Below are positions 36,504 through 45,820 of a stretch of DNA of 64,000 nt, in pieces. Positions within the stretch are counted from its first letter, which is position 1; each line of letters starts with the position of its first letter. Origin of the DNA: Bradyrhizobium lupini (lineage in GTDB: Bacteria; Pseudomonadota; Alphaproteobacteria; Rhizobiales; Xanthobacteraceae). The DNA lies in assembly GCF_040939785.1 (NCBI RefSeq), contig NZ_CP162553.1, forward strand, positions 806,001-870,000, given 5' to 3'. The notes under the pieces were generated by a model that saw only the letters and a list, made by a program, of their open reading frames with translations, was not told where the DNA came from and ran no database searches. A program made the translations under genes and the position numbers.

Positions 36504-39041
36504 TTACGCGAAGTGGAAGTCGTGGCTGGTCAACGCATCCAGCTTGGTGTTCTTCAGTGTGAGCGTGTCGCTCCCCGTCGCGAGGACGACGTCGCCGCCC
36601 GACTGGGCCGCGTGGGAGAGAACGCTCGCGAAACTGTCGAACACAGTCTTGCTGAACTCGATCGTGTCGTGAGCAGGACCTCGGGCAACGAAGTCCTTGA
36701 TGACGTCGTGGCCGAAGTTCGCGCCGAACACGAAAGTGTCGGCCTGGCTGCTGCCAACGAAGATGTCATTGCCTGACGTCCCCTTCAAGGTCGTGTTGCC
36801 GGTCGAGGCGACGAGCGTACTGCCCGAAGTCGCAGCGACCTGACTGGTGCTGTCGGATACGGTGGACGACGCAGTTGCGGTGGAAGTACCGATGTGCCCG
36901 TCACTGTTCAGATCCTGATGGAAGCTCGTCTCGAGCGATTTAAGGCCAGAGTCAGTACCCGACACAGAGCCGCCCGACGTTGAGCCAGTCAGGGTGCTGA
37001 CATGGGAAACGTAGTTGCCGTTGTTGTCGGTGTTCCAGGCCGTGTACTGACCGGTACTCGCCTCCTTCCAGGCAACCAGATAGCCCGTCGCCGTCTTCTC
37101 CGCACCAATCGGTGCCCAGGTGTAATCTGACCCGTCTACAAAATCGACGCCGTGATTCTTTAGCGAGGGGCCCGATCCGCTGCTGCCGTTGAGGTAAAAT
37201 TTGCCGCCAGTCTCAACGAGACTTGTCGCACCAGCCGACTCGATTACTTTATCAGGAGTTGGCGTTGGCGACGTCGGTGTGGAAGCACTGGAAGTACCGA
37301 TCTGCCCGTCACCGTTGAGATCCTGATGGAAGCTCGTCTCAAGCGATTTGAGGCCAGAGTTCGTACCCGACACGGAGCCGCCCGACGTGGAGCCGGTCAG
37401 GGCGCTGACATGGGAAACGTAGTTGCCGTTGTTGTCGGTGTTCCAGGCCGTGTACTGACCGGTGCTCGCCTCCTTCCAGGCAACCAGATAGCCCGTCGCC
37501 GTCTTCTCCGCACCAATCGGTGCCCAGGTGTAATCTGACCCGCCCACAAAGTCGACGCCGTGGTTCTTCAGCGAGGGGCCCGATCCGCTGCTGCCGTTGA
37601 GGTAAAATTTGCCGCCACTCTCAACGAGACTTGTCGCACCAGCCGACTCGATTACTTTATCAGGAGTTGGCGTTGGCGACGTCGGTGTGGTTGGGGACGT
37701 CGAAGTCCCGATGTTAGCCGCGAACACGGTGGACGCCGCGCCGGTGTTGCCTGCTACGTCCATTGCCTTCGCGGTGAAGCTGTGCGAACCGGCCGCAAGG
37801 GCGGCGCTGGTGTAGCCCCACACGCCACTGCTGTTGGCCATCGCGGTCCCGATCTGGGTCGTGCCGTCGAACACCTTTACGACGCTGCTCACTTCGGCAT
37901 TGCCCGACAGCACCACCTGATTGGCGCTGTTCACGCTATGGCTGGCAATGGTCGGCGCAGTCGGCGCTTTGGTGTCGACCGTGACGGCCAGCGCGGCCGA
38001 CGCCACGCCGGTCTGGCCCGACGCGTTGGTCGCGGTCGCCGTCAGTGCGTGCTTGGCGTCAGTCAGGACTGAGGTAATGTAGTCCCAGCTGCCGCTCGAG
38101 TTGGTCGTCGCCGTACCGATCTGGGTCGAGCCGTCGTAAACCTTTACGGTGCTGCCTGCAGCGGCCGTTCCGTGCAGGGAGATCTTGTTGGCGTCGGTGA
38201 CGCCGTCGCCGGTCGCACCGGTGTCCGGCGACCAGGACGCGATCACCGGCGCGCTAGGTGCGGGGCTCGGTGAAGTCGTCGGACCCTGGTTCGCCGATGT
38301 ATTCAGCGCCGACGCGAGCGTCGCGCCATCATTGACGTTTCCGGTATAGGTCGGCGAATTCAGATTGAAATCGGTGACACCCCAATAGCCAGATCCCATG
38401 TGATTGTTTGTGAAGGACACGCCGGTAATCGAGCCACCGTTGAACTGCGCATCGGAATAGACGGTGAAGCCGCCGCCGACGAGCAGGTTGTTGCTGACGC
38501 TAACATTCGAAATGGGGCCGAAATAATTGTCCACCATGACCGCCGAGGTCTGGCTGTAGTCGTTGATAACCGTGTTGTGACTGATGGTCACGTTTGATAC
38601 GCCGCCATCGACCTGGATGCCGTCATAGTGCGGCGATCCGGATGCCTTCAGGTCATGGATGTAGTTGCCCGTGATTGTCGAGCTTCCCTGCACATTGATG
38701 CCGTTTTCGACATTATAGATATTGTTGCCGGTGAATGTGCCCTGGCCGCTGATGCCGTTCGATCCGTCGTTATTGCTGCCGACGCCATTGATCTCGCAGT
38801 TCTGGACGACGGCTCCCGTCACACCTTGCTTGATTTGCACGACCGCAAAACTCGCCGCAGTGATTTTGCAGTTTTCGATCGTCACATTGGGAGCGTTGAT
38901 ATAGACCGTCCCACTAATGTTAAGCCCAGAGATTACCGTCCCCGCCTGAGTAATGACCAAGTCGCCCGATGGCGTAAGAGTTACACCTGCAGGTACACCT
39001 GTGTTTGTTGCGTCCGGCCATCCAGTTGTTGTCGTCGCCAA
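36504..39041 (-). CDS. Large secreted beta-helix/Ig-like/repeat protein, type I secretion substrate
   Basis: The 845-residue protein starts from TTG 39041, with an AGGAG ribosome site; no ATG is suitable. Domains in order are: a right-handed parallel beta-helix at about 30-240 (GLNISGTVYINAPNVTIENC, NIYNVENGINVQGSSTITGN), two bacterial Ig-like domains at about 270-450 (STVKVYDGSTQIGTATTNSS), two nearly identical 136-residue Trp-containing repeats (VIESAGATSLVE, DLNGDGQIGTSS with an EF-hand-like loop), and a hemolysin-type C-terminus (GTSGNDIFVGSSQADTFVFG). There is no Sec signal, so export is by the adjacent exporter. The N-terminal domain is a paralogue of the Tat-type protein at 40817. It probably binds or modifies polysaccharide. 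Confidence 0.85.
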   Translation of the reverse strand: MATTTTGWPDATNTGVPAGVTLTPSGDLVITQAGTVISGLNISGTVYINAPNVTIENCKITAASFAVVQIKQGVTGAVVQNCEINGVGSNNDGSNGISGQGTFTGNNIYNVENGINVQGSSTITGNYIHDLKASGSPHYDGIQVDGGVSNVTISHNTVINDYSQTSAVMVDNYFGPISNVSVSNNLLVGGGFTVYSDAQFNGGSITGVSFTNNHMGSGYWGVTDFNLNSPTYTGNVNDGATLASALNTSANQGPTTSPSPAPSAPVIASWSPDTGATGDGVTDANKISLHGTAAAGSTVKVYDGSTQIGTATTNSSGSWDYITSVLTDAKHALTATATNASGQTGVASAALAVTVDTKAPTAPTIASHSVNSANQVVLSGNAEVSSVVKVFDGTTQIGTAMANSSGVWGYTSAALAAGSHSFTAKAMDVAGNTGAASTVFAANIGTSTSPTTPTSPTPTPDKVIESAGATSLVESGGKFYLNGSSGSGPSLKNHGVDFVGGSDYTWAPIGAEKTATGYLVAWKEASTGQYTAWNTDNNGNYVSHVSALTGSTSGGSVSGTNSGLKSLETSFHQDLNGDGQIGTSSASTPTSPTPTPDKVIESAGATSLVETGGKFYLNGSSGSGPSLKNHGVDFVDGSDYTWAPIGAEKTATGYLVAWKEASTGQYTAWNTDNNGNYVSHVSTLTGSTSGGSVSGTDSGLKSLETSFHQDLNSDGHIGTSTATASSTVSDSTSQVAATSGSTLVASTGNTTLKGTSGNDIFVGSSQADTFVFGANFGHDVIKDFVARGPAHDTIEFSKTVFDSFASVLSHAAQSGGDVVLATGSDTLTLKNTKLDALTSHDFHFA
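36885..37700 (-). repeat. Two tandem 408-bp direct repeats within the secreted-protein gene
   Basis: The marker tcctgatggaagctcgtctc occurs at 36913 and 37321, a spacing of exactly 408 bp, or 136 codons. The two copies differ by only scattered substitutions, so the duplication is recent or homogenised. The exact edges are estimated to within about 15 bp. Such repeats can vary in number by recombination and may be collapsed in assemblies. Confidence 0.8.
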
Positions 39042-39594
39042 ATCAAAGTCTCCTGTGTGATTCAGTTTAATTGCCCTCGAACAATGCGACATGCAAAATC
39101 CGAAGCCTTCACCCCCATGCGCTCAGGCGTGGTAGGTCCCATTCACCGAAACGTAATGGCTGATCCGGCGCGGCTTTTTTGGGACGAGACGACGGCCTCG
39201 CCGAGGTCATTTTTCTGCAATGAGCGCCCGATTCGATTATTAGCGTTTTAAGCCTCTAATATTCCGTCGATTTAAATAGGCATCAACCCAAAAACTCTCG
39301 GGACACAACAGATGCGAGCTAGCACTTCGCATGCGGAGCTCTAAAGTCTTAATCGGACGTGCATTTTAAGTTCAGCCCAGTTCGTCCGGCACGATCAAAA
39401 GCGTGCTTTTGATTTTATCGACAGGCGACATCCGTGTCGCTGAAGACTGTGAGCTCAATCCTCGAAATTGCGACGGTACATTTAACACCATCGTTTGTTC
39501 GTCTATACTTGTGTATGCAGATCACAAGCTCCGTTTGCGCGCGCACTCTCGGCTTTCGACTGAGACCGAGCGCGCAAACCACAACTAGGGGCCG
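39042..39594. promoter_or_regulatory. Upstream region of the secreted-protein gene
   Basis: No gene is seen in these 553 bp. A short AT-rich word (gatttaaatag) lies at 39269-39279, and a perfect palindrome lies at 39394-39413. Both are suitably placed to control the divergent or upstream units. Confidence 0.4.
39394..39413. promoter_or_regulatory. Perfect palindrome, candidate operator
   Basis: ATCAAAAGC and GCTTTTGAT are 9-bp inverted arms around GT, followed by tttatcg. The arm length and two-base spacer fit a dimeric regulator site better than a terminator. It lies about 350 bp upstream of the secreted-protein start and 180 bp beyond the end of the glycosyltransferase gene. The binding protein is unknown. 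Confidence 0.45.
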
Positions 39595-40671
39595 TTATCG
39601 ATGCCAAGCCGGCCGCCCTGTCTCTCCGCAAAGACCGGCGAATAGGCCTTCCAAGGTCGCAACGGAGTTACGAGGTGCACCGTGCATTAAGAAGCGAAGC
39701 GCGTAAAGCAACGAAAGGACGATGCGGATCGGCAGTGTCCACGGGCGGTGTTTCCGGACAAAATGGATCGCATTTCGATGCTCCAGATAGACAGACAGCT
39801 TCGATAGTCCACGCAGCGTGCCGGACGATCCAGTCGTCGTTCCGCCCCGATGCGCCACGATCGAATCGCTCGCGTAGCCCAAACCGAGTTTCTTTGCTCG
39901 CGCGCCCCACTCTAGATCCTCGAAGAAAAGGAAGTAGCTGTCTTCCATGAAGCCGATCTGTTCGACACATTGGCGTGTTGCGTATGTCGACGCGCCGGAT
40001 GGAGCGTCGAGACCCTCCTCGATTGCAAACAGATCGAACGGATCTCCGATCCTGTCATGCAACCCGACCGCCGTGCCTCTCGCCGCGAGCGTCTGCCAGT
40101 GGAGCCCTCCCCGAAAGCGGATTAGGTCCTCGCTTCCAGATTCCAGGATGGTGCTCCCGACCATGGCCTTTCGGCCTTTCTCCGCCCGCTCGATCAGGGC
40201 CGCAAGCGCATTCGGCCTCGGCTCGGCATCCGGATTAAGTATCCATATTCCCTTCCACCCGGCAATCAACGTCAGAGGCTTGAGCCACGCGTTGATCCCT
40301 CCCGCGTAGCCAAGATTTTCTTCAGCGCAACCTACCCAAACATTCGAAGCCCGATTCTTGAATTGCAGCCGTCGCACCTCCATGAAGGAAGCCGCCCGAT
40401 CTACACGTCCGTCCGCAGGATCACATTCTGCGAGTAAACACGACGGACAATTCAGCCGCTCGACGAGTTCGCGGTAGGCCTCTCGTCCGCCATTCTCGCA
40501 GATGAACACGTCAAAGGCTGCTTCACATTCCATGCGGGAAAGAGCTGCCAGGCAAGTTAGAATGTCCTCAGAATTGCGGAAGCCAACTATCAAGATGGCG
40601 ATATCGAACCGGCATCTGGGGCTGACGACGCCGGGGCGTCCGTCGCGCGTCGACCGCAATGAATCGCACAT
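39595..40671 (-). CDS. Glycosyltransferase family 2
   Basis: The 358-residue protein is a GT-A fold glycosyltransferase of the rhamnosyltransferase type. It opens with FDIAILIVGFRNSEDILTCL, has the donor-site ENLGYAGGINAWL and WILNPDAEPRPN (Asp-x-Asp-like), and the acceptor motif YFLFFEDLEWGARAKKLGLG. ATG 40671 is preferred (GAGG upstream). In-frame starts at 40752 and 40818 would run into the divergent gene at 40817. The sugar and acceptor are unknown; it adds a residue to the polysaccharide made by this locus. Confidence 0.82.
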   Translation of the reverse strand: MCDSLRSTRDGRPGVVSPRCRFDIAILIVGFRNSEDILTCLAALSRMECEAAFDVFICENGGREAYRELVERLNCPSCLLAECDPADGRVDRAASFMEVRRLQFKNRASNVWVGCAEENLGYAGGINAWLKPLTLIAGWKGIWILNPDAEPRPNALAALIERAEKGRKAMVGSTILESGSEDLIRFRGGLHWQTLAARGTAVGLHDRIGDPFDLFAIEEGLDAPSGASTYATRQCVEQIGFMEDSYFLFFEDLEWGARAKKLGLGYASDSIVAHRGGTTTGSSGTLRGLSKLSVYLEHRNAIHFVRKHRPWTLPIRIVLSLLYALRFLMHGAPRNSVATLEGLFAGLCGETGRPAWHR

Positions 40672-40816
40672 GAATGCCTCTAGTCCTTGATTGACCGCGC
40701 CCAAGCGCGGAACTACGCTGGTTTGCGAAAACTGTCCGCCGAATGCTTCCATGGAACGCCGATCGGCTATTCCCCGATCTCGAGGGTCGTGCGGACGTGG
40801 GGCGAAGGATTTGGCC

Positions 40817-41695
40817 ATGGTGCTGGTCTCGCGACGTTCCTTCCTCATGATGATCGCCGCGATCGATGCTCAAAGAGCTCAACGCGATCAAGTCCGCCCT
40901 CCCTGGGAAGACGTGGGCCTTCGCGTCTTTTCCGAGAGAGCGACGCTCGCCGCCGACTCGCGCAATGCTGCTCTGAAATATCCGGACGAAACCAGCACGG
41001 GCGTTATGGAGACGACGAACCTGCCTCCCTCAGGCCCGGTCACCACGACCGGTGACGGACAGCTTATTCGCGGGCTCGATATTTCAGGAGCAGTCCAGAT
41101 CAACCATAGCGCGGTCACGCTCGAGCACTGCAGGATTACGGCTGCAGTTCTCGCCGTCGTCAATGTGGCGGAGAATTTGAGTGTGCCGCCAATCATCCAG
41201 GACTGCGAGATCGACGGGCTCGGCGTGAAAGGCGCTGAGGGTTCGAACGGCATCAATGGATACGGAACGATCCGTCGGTGTAATATCCATGGCGTTGAAA
41301 ATGGCATTAATGTCACGGCCCCTCTTCTGTTCGAAGACAACTATGTGCATGATCTTGTCGCTCCTGGATCGCCACACTACGACGGGGTGCAGATCGATGG
41401 CGGACACGACATCAACGTCCGTCACAACACGATTATTAACAGCCACGCCCAGACGTCGGCGATCATGATCGACAACTGGTTCAACGCGATCTCCAACGTC
41501 GTCGTCGACAATAACCGGCTGGTCGGTGGCGGCTTTACCGTCTATTCGGACGCTCAGTTCAGCGGCGGCTCGATTACCGGCGTATCCTTCACGAACAATC
41601 GAATGGGCAAAGGGCGTTGGGGCTACGCAACATTCCGCAAGAATAGGCCGGTCTGGCGTGGCAATGTGGACGATGTAACCGGGCGCGCGATCTGA
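40817..41695 (+). CDS. Beta-helix protein with Tat-like signal, paralogue of the secreted-protein N-terminus
   Basis: The 292-residue protein starts at ATG 40817. The N-terminus VSRRSFLMMIAAIDAQRA has a twin-arginine motif. From residue 75 the sequence (IRGLDISGAVQINHSAVTLE, NIHGVENGINVTAPLLFEDN, HYDGVQIDGGHDINVRHNTI, VGGGFTVYSDAQFSGGSITG) aligns throughout with the beta-helix domain of the protein encoded at 36504-39041, but it stops after that domain. The fold is pectate-lyase-like, and catalytic residues cannot be assigned. The likely role is a periplasmic polysaccharide lyase, epimerase or binding protein. The two paralogues lie 1.8 kb apart on opposite strands. Confidence 0.78.
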   Translation: MVLVSRRSFLMMIAAIDAQRAQRDQVRPPWEDVGLRVFSERATLAADSRNAALKYPDETSTGVMETTNLPPSGPVTTTGDGQLIRGLDISGAVQINHSAVTLEHCRITAAVLAVVNVAENLSVPPIIQDCEIDGLGVKGAEGSNGINGYGTIRRCNIHGVENGINVTAPLLFEDNYVHDLVAPGSPHYDGVQIDGGHDINVRHNTIINSHAQTSAIMIDNWFNAISNVVVDNNRLVGGGFTVYSDAQFSGGSITGVSFTNNRMGKGRWGYATFRKNRPVWRGNVDDVTGRAI

Positions 41696-42004
41696 CATAA
41701 GGACCGCAACCACTAACCAGAATGCTGCATTGCAAGATCGCGCGGTCGGCGGAAGGATGCAAGCCGAGGTGCATGTATATCCATAGCGACACCTCCTGAC
41801 CGGTGCGCGCCGGCCAAGATCCTCGAGGAATAGGAGAAACCCCTTGTTCATCAGTCCGACGCCCTTGCGGTGCGCATAATTCTTGCGTCACGTGACTATT
41901 TATTAGATATAATCTATTCGAGAGATATTTAATCGCAACTGAAATTAAATATCACTGTAGGTTTTAACTCCCCCAGCCGGTCATCGTAGGGGTCGTGAAC
42001 AAGC
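41696..42004. promoter_or_regulatory. AT-rich intergenic region before the FkbM gene
   Basis: The block 41892-41956 (gactatttattagatataat, gagatatttaatcg, gaaattaaatatcac) precedes the methyltransferase gene at 42005. It belongs to the set of AT-rich blocks. No gene is evident. Confidence 0.5.
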
Positions 42005-42778
42005 ATGGCGATTGAGCTGAAGCCCGCGAGTACCAAGGCGTTTGCACGCTTCCTTTACGCCCACATTCCGGGTGCGGCGCCGCTTAGATTCACCGTCAAA
42101 GATCTCGTCGCCCGCTACGTCTCGAAACCCGAGTTCGGCGGTGTTTCCCGGTTGGGCCACCGTGGCGGGCTGGTCATTGACGTGGGCGCCAACCGCGGAC
42201 AAAGCATCGCTGCTTTCAGGCGACTGCGACCAGATTGCGATATTGTTGCCTTCGAACCGGAGCCCGGTTCGGCCGCGCGCCTGATCTCGCGATATCAGGA
42301 CGACCGCAGGGTCACGATTCACGACTACGCGCTGGGACAGCACATGGGCGAGCTGACCTTCTTTATCCCGCGATATGGAAGATGGGATTGCGATGGCATG
42401 GCCGCGATAAGCCGGGACGAAGCCACGCAATGGCTACGCGACCGCGGCCGCATGTTTCGCTTCGATGAGACCAGGCTAACGGTCGCGGAGCATACAGTGA
42501 AATGCAGGACCCTCGACTCCTTCCGTATGTTCCCGATGCTGATCAAGCTTCACGCGCAGGGTGCCGAACTCGAAATCCTGAAGGGCGCTCAGGAGACCCT
42601 GCGCCAATGCGCGCCCGCACTGATGTGTGCTTACCCGATACGTGAACTGATCGATTTCTTGAGGCGGTTCGGCTACGATCCTTATTTCGATGATCGCGGT
42701 GATTTTGCACAGGGTCTGGCCGGGCCAGACACTACCTTCACGTGGTTCCTATCCAAAACCCACCTTGAGGATCTCTAG
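42005..42778 (+). CDS. FkbM-family methyltransferase
   Basis: The 257-residue soluble SAM-dependent methyltransferase has motif I LVIDVGANRGQSIAAFRRL, the acidic ribose-binding VAFEPEPGSAARL and the FkbM-typical LIKLHAQGAELEILKGAQET, where most members have KIDVQGYE. It probably O-methylates a sugar hydroxyl of the polysaccharide. Its end overlaps the convergent polymerase gene by 4 bp. Confidence 0.83.
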   Translation: MAIELKPASTKAFARFLYAHIPGAAPLRFTVKDLVARYVSKPEFGGVSRLGHRGGLVIDVGANRGQSIAAFRRLRPDCDIVAFEPEPGSAARLISRYQDDRRVTIHDYALGQHMGELTFFIPRYGRWDCDGMAAISRDEATQWLRDRGRMFRFDETRLTVAEHTVKCRTLDSFRMFPMLIKLHAQGAELEILKGAQETLRQCAPALMCAYPIRELIDFLRRFGYDPYFDDRGDFAQGLAGPDTTFTWFLSKTHLEDL

Positions 42779-44091
42779 GGCCCTCGGGTAGCATAACATC
42801 GGTAATAAAGGCTTTCGTGAAGCGAGGCCTTTATGCCAATGGCTAGTCCCCAGAAAATCCACATATAGTTCCAAAAGTGGACGGTGATGCCGCTGAATGA
42901 GAATAACAGGACGACGATTGTGAACGCAAAGTTCATCCGCTCCTGAAAATCATCAGATTTCACCTGAACGTGTCTCGTGACAGGCCAGACCGCCGTCAAA
43001 TTCGTCGCGAGCAACAACACCGTCGCCGGAATGCCGAAACGGAGCGCCTCAACAAGCCAAACGCAATCGACAGTCGAATCCAGGATGTTTTCATCAAACA
43101 GCTCGAAAGAGAACCCCGTCAGCGGGCTCTGCGCGATTCGGTAAAACGCCGCATCCCAGATCAGAATGCGATAGTAACCCGTCTCAGGGTCCAGAGTGAG
43201 ATGCGAGATTATCCAGCCGATCGGGTGTTGCGCGACCGTCATGAGGGCGCCGATCGCGACGGCAAGAACTGTCCAGAAGATTGCCCATCGACCCGGAAGC
43301 CGCCGCATAAGGTGGTCATACGAATAGGCTGCCACCCCCAAAAAATAAGCCATCAGCGCGGCCGAGGACTGCGAGAGAATGCATCCCAATAGGCAGACCA
43401 GCGAGAGCAGGAGCTTTCGACCCGTCCGTTCCGATAGCAGGATTATCGGGTTGACGAGCGCACAGAAGACGCCGAACAGGATTGGATGATCAAGGGTGGA
43501 AGTCGCGCGGATCGTGCCGCCTCGAGTTACCGAACCCAAGGGCGAAGTACCGAAGATCGCCGCAGCAGCTTCGTGCGCGATCCAGCGTCCGGTCATATAT
43601 TCGGCCACCCCGACAAGGACAACCGCAACCGTCAGGATCTTCAAAGCCCGCACGAAGGTGTCGAGCGCAGCCGGAGAGGAAAAATAGCCCCTGGCGACGA
43701 CATAGCTGAAGAGAAATTGCAGACTCTCCGCTGCAGGCGAGGATAAGGCCGCAAAACCTGCAGTTGACGCTGCGGCCAGAAGCATCCAGGCAGCGGTCAG
43801 GAAGGCAAGAAGATCGCAAGTCACCGCATGCCGCCCGCGCCGAGTAAGAAGCACGAGCGCGGGCCCGACCAATACCGTCACGGCCAGACGCCCTGCGGTA
43901 AACTTTGCGCCCGCGATCGAGACCTGCGCTTCCCAGGCCGGAATGATCAAGCCGGCGAGGACGAACCAAGCGGCGAACTGGTGCCGCCGGCCAGCCAAAG
44001 CCTCGCGCGGTGATGTAAGATCTGAGGCCTCCCAGTCCTGGGATGTCGCGGTGCTGATCGCCTCGAGACCTGCCAATCGCGTTCGGTTCAA
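42775..44091 (-). CDS. O-antigen ligase/polymerase-like membrane protein (Wzy-like)
   Basis: The 438-residue protein has about ten to twelve predicted membrane helices (FAAWFVLAGLIIPAW, LAVTVLVGPALVLL, VVLVGVAEYMTG) and a large loop with ITLDPETGYYRILIWDAAFY, as in the Wzy_C/O-antigen ligase family. It begins at TTG 44091 with GAGGCG upstream; no ATG is available in a suitable place. It probably polymerises or ligates the repeat units flipped by the transporter encoded at 51133-52608. Confidence 0.75.
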   Translation of the reverse strand: MNRTRLAGLEAISTATSQDWEASDLTSPREALAGRRHQFAAWFVLAGLIIPAWEAQVSIAGAKFTAGRLAVTVLVGPALVLLTRRGRHAVTCDLLAFLTAAWMLLAAASTAGFAALSSPAAESLQFLFSYVVARGYFSSPAALDTFVRALKILTVAVVLVGVAEYMTGRWIAHEAAAAIFGTSPLGSVTRGGTIRATSTLDHPILFGVFCALVNPIILLSERTGRKLLLSLVCLLGCILSQSSAALMAYFLGVAAYSYDHLMRRLPGRWAIFWTVLAVAIGALMTVAQHPIGWIISHLTLDPETGYYRILIWDAAFYRIAQSPLTGFSFELFDENILDSTVDCVWLVEALRFGIPATVLLLATNLTAVWPVTRHVQVKSDDFQERMNFAFTIVVLLFSFSGITVHFWNYMWIFWGLAIGIKASLHESLYYRCYATRGP

Positions 44092-44176
44092 GTTGGGACG
44101 CCTCCGCGAGACAGGGTGGATGCTGCAAACAGTGTTGCCCTTTGCTCTCGCCAGCAGGCACGCTGCAGCCTCTGGT

Positions 44177-45628
44177 TCACTGGCCTCTCCTGGCGATACA
44201 AATCAGGTCCGAAGAGAGAGCGAGCTTTGCGATAGCGGGTGCAATGTCATAGAATACCGCCGCGCGCCGGTGGGGCACCCCCACTGTTCGCACGGTGCTC
44301 AAACCGGCCTTCCTGCACCACTTCTCGACGCTGCCGCTGTAGCTGAAATGAGCGCACGCGGCCTGAAACGTTCGGGGCACCTGGATGCGGCAGTCGCGCA
44401 ATTGTCTCCAAATCACCGGCAGACCCGCCATGTTTGGACTCTGAATGATGATCGGAGCATCCCGTGTGAGCAGATCGCCGAACGATGACAGAACGTCAAC
44501 TGGCTTGGGAACAAGATGAAGCACGTTCAGCATGAGGATGCAGTCGAACCGGCGGCCGTCAAGGCAGGCTCTTGCCGCCCTGAAATCGCCTTCAATGATG
44601 TCGACGCCGTTTTCCGCGGCGCCACGACAGATGGCCGGATCCAGGGGAATTGCCGTTACAGAGATTCCCTGCTGGACTAGCCAAGTTTCGGTAATTCCCG
44701 AGCCACAACCGATTGAAAGCACGCTGCGTGATGCACCGGGAATCAGTTGCACAACCTGCTGCACCAGAGGTTCGTAGTAATCCTTCGAATAAACGCCACG
44801 CCGCAGCTTGGTTTCGCTCGCGAGGAGCGACTGAGGAGGGCAGGCACGTTGGGCGATCTGCAGCAAGGCCTCCACCTGCCTGTCAAACTCCTCCGCCGTG
44901 GTTCCGACCTTTCCCACGTATTTGTTGGACATGTGGTGGACGGTGAATTCCTCCAGATGCGATACTGGGATTAATTTTTTGAGCCCGCACTGCGTATAAG
45001 GATCGGTCGCTGCCGTACAAGGCAGGTCATACTTCCCATCGTAAGGCAGGACATCGAAGCGACCCGAATTCAGCGCGTTGCGCAGCTGTTCGCGGGTTAG
45101 CACAAAGCAGGCGGCGTGCTCATTGGTAAAGTGCGCCAGAACGTGATCGCCCCGACGCCGCACCGAAGACGTATCCCAATGGAAATAAGCGTGAACATCC
45201 GGGTAACTTCGGATGCCATCGTCCCCGATTTCAACCCGTATGAAACCCGCGATCTCGTTATCAGGCAGCAACGGCGTCACGTTGAGCCACGCGCGCACGT
45301 TCCGCTCGCTGATCAAAATGTCGTCTTCCGAGTAGATGAAGAGATCGTATTGGTCGCGGCGCTCCGCGAACAGCTTCTTATGCGCAAAGGGCAGCGACCA
45401 CGGATCGCTGGTGGGCAGGCCAACAAGACACTCCGTTTCGAACGCAGTGCTCTTGTCGATGTTCGACAGCATCACGACGTCAACCGCGAATGCCATCGAC
45501 CTGTATTCCTTGATGATCTGCTCAAGATAGCGATCGTTCGAGCTCCCGTAGCTCGCGATAGCTACCAGCACACGAGGGTGTGCGGAATTGACCCGGCGCG
45601 CCACATCCATCACGACATGCTCGTTCAT
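44177..45628 (-). CDS. Two-domain glycosyltransferase-like/SAM methyltransferase protein
   Basis: The 483-residue protein has an N-terminal half of about 260 residues resembling a GT-A-type transferase (VLVAIASYGSSNDRYLEQII, YDLFIYSEDDILISERNVRA with an EDD metal motif). The C-terminal half is a class I methyltransferase (VLSIGCGSGITETWLVQQGI, FDCILMLNVLHLVPKPVDVL). The fusion suggests one protein transfers a sugar and methylates the product, perhaps to cap chains. ATG 45628 is chosen; TTG 45646 is an alternative. Neither donor nor acceptor is known. Confidence 0.72.
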   Translation of the reverse strand: MNEHVVMDVARRVNSAHPRVLVAIASYGSSNDRYLEQIIKEYRSMAFAVDVVMLSNIDKSTAFETECLVGLPTSDPWSLPFAHKKLFAERRDQYDLFIYSEDDILISERNVRAWLNVTPLLPDNEIAGFIRVEIGDDGIRSYPDVHAYFHWDTSSVRRRGDHVLAHFTNEHAACFVLTREQLRNALNSGRFDVLPYDGKYDLPCTAATDPYTQCGLKKLIPVSHLEEFTVHHMSNKYVGKVGTTAEEFDRQVEALLQIAQRACPPQSLLASETKLRRGVYSKDYYEPLVQQVVQLIPGASRSVLSIGCGSGITETWLVQQGISVTAIPLDPAICRGAAENGVDIIEGDFRAARACLDGRRFDCILMLNVLHLVPKPVDVLSSFGDLLTRDAPIIIQSPNMAGLPVIWRQLRDCRIQVPRTFQAACAHFSYSGSVEKWCRKAGLSTVRTVGVPHRRAAVFYDIAPAIAKLALSSDLICIARRGQ

Positions 45629-45687
45629 TGTGTGCGACAATCCCAATCCACGAGCTCTGCGGCCCGCAATCGTAAAAAGATCACCAC

Positions 45688-45752
45688 AAGATAAATTATT
45701 TGCATTTCAGTGTCGATATTATATTGATTTAAATTAAATATTATTCCAGCAT
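45688..45752. promoter_or_regulatory. AT-rich divergent promoter block
   Basis: The words ataaattatttgcatttcag, atattatattgatttaaatt and aaatattattcc lie between the divergent genes at 45628 and 45821. The block matches the composition of the other AT-rich blocks and is likely to contain both promoters. Confidence 0.5.
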
Positions 45753-45820
45753 TTGATTACGGTGCTCGTGACGGCCGCTGGTCCGCTAGCCTGTGCAGCA
45801 CCTTGGAGGCTTCTGCCCGC

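Noticed and set aside
36885..37700. Possible CRISPR array or non-coding tandem repeat
   Set aside because: The repeat is 408 bp, has no spacers and is fully in frame within the secreted-protein gene.
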